12,351 bases of DNA. Source: ZC4RG35 sp964571765. GTDB taxonomy: Bacteria > Actinomycetota > Acidimicrobiia > Spongiisociales > ZC4RG35. The position numbers and the translations under genes were made by a program. Numbering within the stretch: the first letter of the stretch is position 1; each line of letters opens with the position of its first letter. The stretch covers positions 1 to 12,351 of the forward strand of contig CAZNDH010000043.1 of assembly GCA_964571765.1 (NCBI GenBank), written 5' to 3'. Below are positions 6,654 to 12,351 of this stretch, piece after piece. The notes below the pieces were generated by a model that ran no database searches, was not told where the DNA came from, and saw only the letters and a program-made list of their open reading frames with translations.

Positions 6654-7525
6654 GGGCCGCCTTCCCCGACCTCACCGACCACGTGGTACGGGATGGAGTC
6701 CGGCTCGGCTACGAGGTGTTCGGGCGGGGTGAGCCGACCATCCTCCTCCTTCCCACCTGGACCATCGTCCATTCCCGACAGTGGAAGATGCAGGTGCCTT
6801 ACCTGGCGCGCCACTATCGGGTGGTCACCTACGACGGGCCGGGAAACGGGATGTCTGATCGGGTGACCGACCCCGTCCGGTACACCGCCGACTCGTATGC
6901 CGACGATGCCGTCGCCGTCCTCGACGCCTGTGGTGTCGAGCGAGCTGTGGTCGTCGGGTTGTCGCTGGGCGCCCGGTACGGGGTGAGGCTGGCCAGCCTT
7001 CACCCTGAACGGGTGATCGGCTTGGTGGCCATCTCGCCGTCGCTGCCTTTGGTCCCTCCTCTCCCGGAGCGGGCCTCCATTGGCGAAAACCTCTACCGCC
7101 CAGCCCCGGAGAATCCGAAGGGTTGGGACAAATACAACATCGATTACTGGTACCGCGCCTACCCGGACTTCGTCGAGTTCTTCTTCTCCCAGGTGTTCAA
7201 TGAGCCCCACTCCACCAAGCCCAGGGAGGACACCCTGGAATGGGGTCTCGAGTCCGGTCCCGAGATCCTCGACGCGGAGGCCCGGGGAAAGGCATTCGAG
7301 GTCGACCTCACCGGCGCCGGCCTGGTGGCCCCGCTGTCCTGTCCCACCCTGGTGATCCACGGCACCGGCGACCGGATCCAGCCCCACGCGGTGGGATCGG
7401 AGCTGGCACGACTCACCGGTGGCACTCTGGCGTCGCTCGAAGGTTCCGGCCACCTCCCCAACGTCCGCGACCCGGTGAAGGTCAACCTGCTGATCCGCGA
7501 GTTCGTGGAGGGGCTACCACGATGA
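6650..7525 (+). CDS. Alpha/beta-fold hydrolase (Ser nucleophile)
   Basis: A 291-residue cytosolic hydrolase. Start GTG 6650 has GGAGGA 9 bases upstream and overlaps the tetR stop. The fold is clear: beta strand TILLLPTW (30-37) with the oxyanion region after it, YDGPGNGMSD (61-70), nucleophile elbow GLSLG with S105, the acid D241 in VIHGTGD and H268 in GSGHLPN. The Ser-Asp-His triad is complete. The segment about 130-230 forms a cap domain, including EFFFSQVFNEPHSTK. It is about as long as, and strikingly similar to, the N-terminal domain of the next gene (shared HSRxWKxQxPYL, VEFFF, HSTK motifs), so the two arose by tandem duplication. It probably cleaves an ester, lactone or C-C bond of a small molecule; the substrate is not readable. 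It ends in an ATGA overlap with the next gene. Confidence 0.9.
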   Translation: MRAAFPDLTDHVVRDGVRLGYEVFGRGEPTILLLPTWTIVHSRQWKMQVPYLARHYRVVTYDGPGNGMSDRVTDPVRYTADSYADDAVAVLDACGVERAVVVGLSLGARYGVRLASLHPERVIGLVAISPSLPLVPPLPERASIGENLYRPAPENPKGWDKYNIDYWYRAYPDFVEFFFSQVFNEPHSTKPREDTLEWGLESGPEILDAEARGKAFEVDLTGAGLVAPLSCPTLVIHGTGDRIQPHAVGSELARLTGGTLASLEGSGHLPNVRDPVKVNLLIREFVEGLPR

Positions 7526-9642
7526 GGGCTCGCCATCCGGACCACCAGGGAACGGTCGACCGCGCCGGGGTCGGCATCCACTATGAAGTCTATGGGGAAG
7601 GTGACACCACCCTTCTCCTCATCCCCCCGTCGCCGATCACACACTCGAGGATCTGGAAGGCGCAGATCCCCTACCTTTCCCGTCATTGCCGGGTGGTCAC
7701 CTTCGACGGACGTGGCAATGGGAGGTCGGGCCAGCCCACCGAACCGTCGGCTCACAGTCAGCAGGCAATTCTCGGCGACATCCTCGCCGTGGCCGACGCC
7801 ACCTCGATCGACACCGCGGTGCTGGTGGCCCACTGTCATGCCAACTGGTGGGCGGTGGCGTTCACATCTAGGCACCCGGATCGTGTCGAAGGGATGGTCG
7901 CAATCGAGCCTGGTGTCCCCTACCTGGGCAGACCGCAACCCCACTGGGTGGAGACCGCTCCTCACTGGGATGAGATCCTCGAGAACCCCAGCGGCTGGCA
8001 GCTCAACAACCGCCACGCCATCACCACCCGACACCGGGACTGGGTCGAGTTCTTCTTCGGGGAGCAATTGGTGGAGCGGCACTCCACCAAGCAGTGGGAG
8101 GACGCCGTCGAATGGGCTCTGGAGTCAACCGGTGAGGTGCTCGCCGCCGGCGAAGAGGGGTTCGAGATCGGTCTTCCCGACCGGGAGGTCGTGGAGGAGA
8201 TGTGTGGTTCGCTCACTATCCCCACCCTCACCATTCACGGCGACCAGGACGTCTGCCAGCATGTCGACCGGGGGAGAGCCTTTGCCGCGGTCACCGGCGG
8301 TGAGCTGATCGTCGTGGAGGGTGCTGGGCATCTCACCCCGGCCCGTGAGCCGGTCGAGGTCAGCCTGGCGATACGGGGTTTCGTCGACAAGATCAAGGGA
8401 GGACCCATGCCTGCTCATGTCTGGGCGCGCGGTATGAGCCGTCGCAAGAAGGCCCTGTATCTCTCCTCGCCGATCGGGTTGGGCCACGTAAACCGTGACC
8501 TGGCCATCGCCGAGGAGCTTCGTCGCCTCGAGCCCGAGCTGGAGATCGAGTGGCTCGCCCAAGATCCTGTGACCCGGGCACTGGCGAAGGCCGGTGAGAA
8601 GGTTCATCCCGCCAGCGAGTGGCTCGCCTCTGAGTCGGGGCACATCGCCTCGGAGGCCGCCGGTCACGAGCTCCACTGCTTCCAGGCACTGCGTCGCATG
8701 GACGAGATCCTGGTGGCCAACTTCATGGTCTTCCAGGAGGTGCTCGAGGAGGGCCTCCACGACCTGGTGATCGGGGACGAGGCCTGGGATGTCGACTACT
8801 ACTGGCACGAGAACCCCGAGCTGAAGCGTGGCACACACGTGTGGATGACCGACTTCGTCGGCTACCTCCCCATGCCCGAAGGCGGCGACCACGAGGCTTA
8901 CCTCACTGCCGACTACAACGCCGAGATGATCGAGCACATCGCTCGCTTCCCCCGTATCCGCGACCGGGCGATCTTCGTCGGCAGCCCCGATGACATCTAC
9001 CCCGAGGTGTTCGGGCCGGGGCTCCCCAAGATCAGGGATTGGACCGAGGAGCACTTCGAGTTCTCCGGGTACATCACCGGCTTCAAGCCACCCACCGGGG
9101 CAGAGGTGGAGGAGTGGCGCGCCGAGTTGGGCTACCAGCCCGACGAGAGGGTGTGTGTGGTGACCGTCGGCGGCTCCGGTGTCGGCCACGACCTCCTGGA
9201 GAAGGTGATCGCCTCATATCCCAAGGCCAAGGAGCTAGTGCCCGGGCTGCGGATGGTCGCGGTGGCAGGGCCCCGCATCGACCCGACCCTTTTTCCCACC
9301 CATCCCGGGCTCGAGGTCCACGGCTATGTGGACCGTCTCTACCGGCATCTGGCGGTGTGCGACATCGCTGTGGTTCAGGGTGGCCTCACCACCACCATGG
9401 AGCTGACCGCGGCCCAGCGACCATTTCTCTACTTCCCCCTCATCAACCACTTCGAGCAGAACTTCCACGTCCGCCATCGGCTCGACCAGTACCGGGCGGG
9501 CCGCCATATGGACTACCGGGACACCGACCCCGATCAACTAGCCGAGGCGATCGCCGCAGAAGTGGGCCGGCCGGTCACCTACCGGCCGGTGGAGACCGAC
9601 GGCGCCCGAAGAGCCGCCTCGATGATCGCCGAGCTGCTCTGA
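7522..9642 (+). CDS. Fusion: alpha/beta hydrolase (Cys nucleophile) - GT-B glycosyltransferase
   Basis: ATG 7522 overlaps the previous TGA (ATGA). The frame runs without a stop for 706 residues. Residues 1-292 are an alpha/beta hydrolase: IPPSPITHSRIWK, FDGRGNGRSG, acid D243 in HGDQD and H270 in GAGHLTP. The nucleophile elbow is AHCHA, with C105 aligned to S105 of the neighbour. Residues about 309-706 are a MurG/GT1-like GT-B transferase that would glycosylate an acceptor from a sugar nucleotide. It begins KALYLSSPIGLGHVNRDLAI, the G-x-G-H-x-x-R loop. It ends with the donor site VQGGLTTTMEL ... RPFLYFPL ... FEQNFH, where Gln replaces the usual His before GG. The linker carries an internal ribosome site and ATG (8407), so a separate transferase may also be made. 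I recall similar transferases in other actinobacteria, but have not checked whether the fusion is common. Confidence 0.88.
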   Translation: MRARHPDHQGTVDRAGVGIHYEVYGEGDTTLLLIPPSPITHSRIWKAQIPYLSRHCRVVTFDGRGNGRSGQPTEPSAHSQQAILGDILAVADATSIDTAVLVAHCHANWWAVAFTSRHPDRVEGMVAIEPGVPYLGRPQPHWVETAPHWDEILENPSGWQLNNRHAITTRHRDWVEFFFGEQLVERHSTKQWEDAVEWALESTGEVLAAGEEGFEIGLPDREVVEEMCGSLTIPTLTIHGDQDVCQHVDRGRAFAAVTGGELIVVEGAGHLTPAREPVEVSLAIRGFVDKIKGGPMPAHVWARGMSRRKKALYLSSPIGLGHVNRDLAIAEELRRLEPELEIEWLAQDPVTRALAKAGEKVHPASEWLASESGHIASEAAGHELHCFQALRRMDEILVANFMVFQEVLEEGLHDLVIGDEAWDVDYYWHENPELKRGTHVWMTDFVGYLPMPEGGDHEAYLTADYNAEMIEHIARFPRIRDRAIFVGSPDDIYPEVFGPGLPKIRDWTEEHFEFSGYITGFKPPTGAEVEEWRAELGYQPDERVCVVTVGGSGVGHDLLEKVIASYPKAKELVPGLRMVAVAGPRIDPTLFPTHPGLEVHGYVDRLYRHLAVCDIAVVQGGLTTTMELTAAQRPFLYFPLINHFEQNFHVRHRLDQYRAGRHMDYRDTDPDQLAEAIAAEVGRPVTYRPVETDGARRAASMIAELL
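8396..8409 (+). promoter_or_regulatory. Internal ribosome binding site and ATG at the domain junction
   Basis: AGGGAGG (8396-8402) lies 4 bases before ATG 8407-8409 (residue 296 of the fusion), exactly between the hydrolase and glycosyltransferase domains. Re-initiation here would give a free 411-residue glycosyltransferase. It also suggests the two domains were once separate genes. Confidence 0.45.
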
Positions 9643-9687
9643 CCTGACCAACAAGGAGGACCGAATCGAGAACAACCATATCCGGCA

Positions 9688-9703
9688 TCGGTCGGACGAC
9701 CGA
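9688..9703. promoter_or_regulatory. Second predicted TetR operator, before the OsmC-like gene
   Basis: TCGGTCG-GA-CGACCGA has the same 7-base arms and 2-base centre as the tetR operator core at 6028-6043; only the central dinucleotide differs. It lies in the 117-base gap between the fusion gene and the OsmC-like gene, 57 bases before the latter's start. No convincing -35/-10 pair surrounds it, so it may govern a weak or non-canonical promoter or act as a roadblock to read-through. Confidence 0.65.
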
Positions 9704-9759
9704 CTGATGTCCGGCAGTCGAGACAAAAGAACCCAAACAGACAGAAGGAGAACATCCAG

Positions 9760-10323
9760 ATGACGACAGCAACCAGAAATCGCAACGGGGTCAACGTCGA
9801 CGGTCTCTTCGGGGCGCTCGACGCGGTCAAGGCGATGCCGGCCGCGGCCAAGTTCCAATTCCGGGCGACCAACGAGTGGATCAGCGGCACCCACAGTCGC
9901 AGCACCATCCACGAATTCTTCGGACTGGGCGAGGAGCAGACCCACCGTCAGGCGTTCCAGTACGAGGCCGACCATCCCGAGCAGTTGGTGGGGAAAGATG
10001 CCGCTCCGACCCCGGTGGAGTTCCTCCTCCACGCTCTAGCGGCTTGCATCACCGCGGGGATCGGCAACATCGCCTCGGCTCGGGGGATCGACCTCACCCG
10101 GGTGAGCTCCACGGTGAGCGGCGACATCGACCTGGTGGGACTGCTCGGCCTGGACGACACCGTGCGCAACGGGTACCAGTCGATCCAGGTGGAGATCACC
10201 ATCGAGGGTGACGCCGAGGCCGAGACCCTGCGCGGCGTGGTGGAGAGATCGATGGCAAGGTCGGCGGTCTACGACATGCTGAACAACGGCACCACGGTGT
10301 CGGTGGCGGTTGACGTCGCATGA
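9760..10323 (+). CDS. OsmC-like protein
   Basis: A 187-residue protein with OsmC/Ohr features. These include TPVEFLLHALAACITAGIGN (84-103) on the central helix, with peroxidatic-type Cys at C96, a GIDL...V...GDIDL strand region and a C-terminal SAVYDMLNNGTTVSV element. Classical OsmC/Ohr enzymes reduce organic hydroperoxides with two cysteines. The second Cys position corresponds here to S168, and C96 is the only cysteine, so this is a one-cysteine member that may use an external thiol or do something else. The approximately 50-residue N-terminal extension with EFFGLGEEQTHRQAF is longer than in short OsmC proteins. ATG 9760 has AGAAGGAG 9 bases upstream. It follows a predicted TetR operator and precedes the flavoprotein gene across a hairpin. 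Confidence 0.85.
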   Translation: MTTATRNRNGVNVDGLFGALDAVKAMPAAAKFQFRATNEWISGTHSRSTIHEFFGLGEEQTHRQAFQYEADHPEQLVGKDAAPTPVEFLLHALAACITAGIGNIASARGIDLTRVSSTVSGDIDLVGLLGLDDTVRNGYQSIQVEITIEGDAEAETLRGVVERSMARSAVYDMLNNGTTVSVAVDVA

Positions 10324-10327
10324 AAGG

Positions 10328-10368
10328 CCGGATGCGCGGCCGGGGTGAGACCCCCCGGCCGCGTCCGG
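10328..10368 (+). terminator. GC-rich stem-loop between OsmC-like and flavoprotein genes
   Basis: Left arm CCGGA (10328-10332) plus CGCGGCCGGGG (10335-10345) pairs with CCCCGGCCGCG (10353-10363) plus TCCGG (10364-10368). The result is 16 bp with a 2-base bulge and a 7-base loop. It starts 5 bases after the OsmC stop, and the next ribosome site follows at 10371. It may be a partial terminator, or a stability or processing element, that lowers flavoprotein expression relative to OsmC. Confidence 0.55.
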
Positions 10369-10383
10369 TTAGGGACGACGACC

Positions 10384-11562
10384 ATGGCCTGTGACTATGA
10401 CGTGATCGTGGTCGGCGCCCGGGTGGCCGGGGCGTCGACGGCGATGCTGCTCGCCCGCCAGGGCCACCGGGTGCTGTTGGTCGACCGGGCTGCTCTGCCT
10501 TCCGACACTGTGTCCACCCATGCCGTACTCCGAAGCGGAGTCCTCCAACTGACCCGCTGGGGGCTCATCGACCGTGTCGTCGACGCCGGGACCCCGCCGA
10601 TCAGGAACATCACCCTCGGTTTCGGCGAGGAGCGGATCTCCTTTCGGGTTCGACCCGAATACGGGGTCGACACCCTGTATGCCCCCCGCCGGCACGTGCT
10701 CGACGGGATGATCCTGGAGGCTGCGGTCGAAGCCGGTGCCGAGTTCCGCGGCTCTACCCGGATGGTCGACCTGATCCGGGACCGGCGTGGGTCGGTCCAC
10801 GGGATCCTTGCTGAAGGGGATGGTGAGGAAGCGGAGCCGGTCACCGCCCGGATGGTGGTTGGCGCCGACGGGGTGTGGTCGCGTACCGCCGAGCTCGTGG
10901 GCGCCGGCGCCTACCGGAGCCATCAGCCGACCAACGGCATCCATTACGCCTACTACCGGGACGTCGCCGTGGACGGCTTCTGGTTCCAGTTCACCCCGGG
11001 GGTCAACGCCGGGGTGGTTCCCACCAACGACGGGCTCAGCTGTGTCTTTGTCGCCCGTCACCGCGACCAGGTGGCCGGCTTTCGTTCCGACCCCCAGGCG
11101 GAGTTCGACCGGCTCATGGCCCTGGCCGCACCCGACCTTGCCGACGTGGTGGGGGCGGGGACCAGGGAGACACCGTTCCGTGGGACTCCCGGCCTCCCCG
11201 GGTTCATCCGCCGTCCCTGGGGGCGGGGATGGGTACTGGTGGGCGATGCCGGCTACACCAAGGACCCGATCTCGGCCCACGGGATCAGCGACGCGTTGCG
11301 CGACGCCGAGTTGTGTGCCCGCGCCGTCGATCTCTCGCTGAACCGGCCCGAGGAAACGGCTACGGCGATGAGTCACTACCAGGCGACCCGGGACTCCCTC
11401 TCCATGAGCATGTACCGCGAGTCGGAGGCCCTGGCACGATATCGGTGGGACGCAGAAGAGGCTTCGGCTCGGATGCGGCGCATCAGCGAGGCGGTACGGG
11501 CCGAATGCGCCTTCCTGGAGACGCCTCACGAGTGGGAGTCGAAGGAGCTCGCCAGGGTCTGA
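10384..11562 (+). CDS. FAD-dependent oxidoreductase / class A-like flavin monooxygenase
   Basis: ATG 10384 (AGGGA 8 bases upstream) gives 392 residues; an in-frame GTG at 10345 lies inside the hairpin and is unlikely. The para-hydroxybenzoate hydroxylase-like fold is shown by three FAD motifs in the proper order. They are the N-terminal dinucleotide site DVIVVGARVAGASTA (6-20) with D34 at the end of the second strand, the DG motif GADGVWSR (160-167), and GWVLVGDAGYTKDPISAHGI with the GD pair at 287-288. Enzymes of this family oxygenate aromatic or lipid-like substrates with NAD(P)H and O2, or act as reductases and dehydrogenases on isoprenoids. No separate NAD(P)H domain or membrane helix is seen. 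The substrate is unknown. Position at the end of the TetR cluster suggests it creates the hydroxyl that the glycosyltransferase could modify; this is inference. Confidence 0.87.
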   Translation: MACDYDVIVVGARVAGASTAMLLARQGHRVLLVDRAALPSDTVSTHAVLRSGVLQLTRWGLIDRVVDAGTPPIRNITLGFGEERISFRVRPEYGVDTLYAPRRHVLDGMILEAAVEAGAEFRGSTRMVDLIRDRRGSVHGILAEGDGEEAEPVTARMVVGADGVWSRTAELVGAGAYRSHQPTNGIHYAYYRDVAVDGFWFQFTPGVNAGVVPTNDGLSCVFVARHRDQVAGFRSDPQAEFDRLMALAAPDLADVVGAGTRETPFRGTPGLPGFIRRPWGRGWVLVGDAGYTKDPISAHGISDALRDAELCARAVDLSLNRPEETATAMSHYQATRDSLSMSMYRESEALARYRWDAEEASARMRRISEAVRAECAFLETPHEWESKELARV

Positions 11563-11660
11563 CTCCGACCGGGCGCAGTCTTTGGCTCAGGAGGATCCGT
11601 TTTCTTGAGGTCGAATGGCGGGACTGGCCCGACAGCCACCTTGCCGAAGGGATAGGCTCC

Positions 11661-11692
11661 TTGAACCGTTCTTGAACGCCGGCTCCGATGAT
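11661..11692 (+). promoter_or_regulatory. Candidate SARP box and -10 before the BTAD regulator gene
   Basis: TTGAACC (11661-11667) and TTGAACG (11672-11678) are direct heptamers at 11-bp period with a 4-base spacer. Exactly 8 bases later comes GATGAT (11687-11692), which matches the -10 consensus at four positions, and 7 bases after that ATG 11700. This is the published layout of SARP-activated promoters, where direct repeats take the place of the -35. Autoregulation by the downstream BTAD protein is inference. Confidence 0.55.
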
Positions 11693-11699
11693 CGGGGTG

Positions 11700-12351
11700 A
11701 TGATGGGCGCAGGTTCGACGGCGGCGACGAAGACGCATCTGTGGTTTGGGGTGTTGGGGCCGCTTCGCGCCGAAAGCGGCGATGCTGTGATCGACCTTGG
11801 TGGTCCCAAGCAGCGTGCGGTGTTGGCGATGCTGGTGGCAGGTCGTGGCCGGGCGGTGTCCCGGGATACGATCATCGAGGGTGTCTGGGGCGAGGCTGGT
11901 TCGGAGGCCAACCGCCGGTCGTTTCACACGTATGTGTCCAACCTCAGGGCGGTCCTGGGAGGGGTGATCGTCCGGACCGGTGACACCTACCGCCTGGAGA
12001 TCGACGCGGGGAGTGTCGACTCCCTCGCCTTCGAGTCGGCGGTGGACGAGGCGAGGCGCCTGTTGCCCACCGACCCCGGTCTGGTGGCGATGTCGCTTCG
12101 TGAGGCTCTCGGGTTGTGGCGGGGTCGGCCGTATGCGGATCTGACGGATGTGCCGGGCCTGGAGTCCGAAATCCGGCGGCTCGAGGAACTTCGGCTCGAG
12201 GCGGTGGAGCTGCGGATCGATGCCGAGCTGGCCTCCGGGTTACATGGCTCCTTGATCGCCGAGGTTGAGGCACTAGCCGAAGAGCACCCGATGCGGGAGA
12301 GATTCCGGGCGCAGCACATGTTGGCTCTCTACCGGTCGGGTCGTCAATCGG
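11700..12351 (+). CDS. BTAD (SARP-like) transcriptional regulator, N-terminal part (3' end outside window)
   Basis: The frame is open from a stop at 11673-11675 to the right edge, so at least 217 residues belong to a longer protein. ATG 11700 is preferred because a -10-like GATGAT ends 7 bases before it (leaderless); ATG 11688 and ATG 11703 are alternatives. Residues about 13-105 form an OmpR-type winged helix: LWFGVLGPLRAESG, LGGPKQRAVLAMLVAGRGRA, a DTIIEGVWG helix, RRSFHTYVSNLRAVLG recognition region and a TGDTYRLEI wing. From about 110 on is the bacterial transcriptional activator domain, with LGLWRGRPYADLTD, a Glu/Leu-rich helix and EEHPMRERFRAQHMLALYRSGRQS. Such proteins activate secondary metabolism or stress genes, and many carry ATPase, TPR or WD40 domains beyond the visible part. 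The WD40 tail at the left edge may be a paralogue of its missing end. Confidence 0.88.
   Translation, partial: MMGAGSTAATKTHLWFGVLGPLRAESGDAVIDLGGPKQRAVLAMLVAGRGRAVSRDTIIEGVWGEAGSEANRRSFHTYVSNLRAVLGGVIVRTGDTYRLEIDAGSVDSLAFESAVDEARRLLPTDPGLVAMSLREALGLWRGRPYADLTDVPGLESEIRRLEELRLEAVELRIDAELASGLHGSLIAEVEALAEEHPMRERFRAQHMLALYRSGRQS

Noticed and set aside
6350..7453. Minus-strand open frame opposite tetR and the first hydrolase
   Set aside because: It crosses the overlap of two well-supported plus-strand genes and has no domain of its own.
7553..7562. CGGTCGACCG palindrome near the start of the fusion gene as a third TetR site
   Set aside because: It has no 2-base centre, lacks the outer TC/GA bases, and lies inside codons 11-14; chance is likely in this GC-rich coding DNA.
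9567..9589. Perfect 9-bp stem, 5-base loop hairpin inside the end of the fusion gene
   Set aside because: It lies within coding sequence for GRPVTYRPVE before the stop, so it is probably a by-product of GC-rich codons rather than a terminator.
10369..11529. Minus-strand open frame opposite the flavoprotein
   Set aside because: The plus strand carries three FAD motifs in order; the antisense product is Pro/Gly/His-rich noise.

Overview
The window looks like a piece of a high-GC Actinomycetota chromosome, perhaps Acidimicrobiia or a relative. This rests on strong G/C third-position bias, GTG/TTG starts, BTAD-type regulators, WD40 proteins and an actinobacterial-style alpha/beta hydrolase and glycosyltransferase set. 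The lineage is inferred, because no rRNA or other marker gene is present. I saw no tRNA, insertion sequence, CRISPR array or origin.

Left part (1-2406): the C-terminal half of a WD40-repeat protein runs in from the left edge. It is followed by a small single-span membrane protein with an exported tail of 22-residue repeats built on F-L-E-W-N-T. That gene ends at a perfect 15-bp hairpin. Next comes a nitrobindin-like gene broken by a one-base frameshift in a C run.

Central part (2407-6002): a leucine dehydrogenase-type amino-acid dehydrogenase converges on a small ferredoxin that appears to be of the [3Fe-4S] kind. The ferredoxin is divergent from an APC-superfamily permease, which is translationally coupled to a protein of unknown function.

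Right part (5999-11562): a same-strand cluster encodes a TetR regulator, an alpha/beta hydrolase, an alpha/beta hydrolase fused to a GT-B glycosyltransferase, an OsmC-like protein and an FAD-dependent oxygenase-like protein. The first three genes overlap by 4 bases at each junction. A TTGACA-N17-CATAGT promoter with a 20-bp perfect palindrome precedes tetR. The same 7-base arms (TCGGTCG-NN-CGACCGA) recur before the OsmC gene, so the whole block is probably one TetR regulon. The inferred role is inducible modification or detoxification of a small molecule by oxidation, hydrolysis and glycosylation, with peroxide handling. The substrate is unknown.

Right edge (11563-12351): the start of a BTAD (SARP-like) regulator that runs off the window. 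Its upstream region has two TTGAAC heptamers 11 bp apart, placed 8 bp before a -10-like hexamer, as in SARP-activated promoters. Similar 11-bp-phased repeats lie before the F-L-E-W-N-T repeat gene. The most unusual items are that repeat protein, the Cys-nucleophile hydrolase-glycosyltransferase fusion, and the two predicted regulatory circuits.
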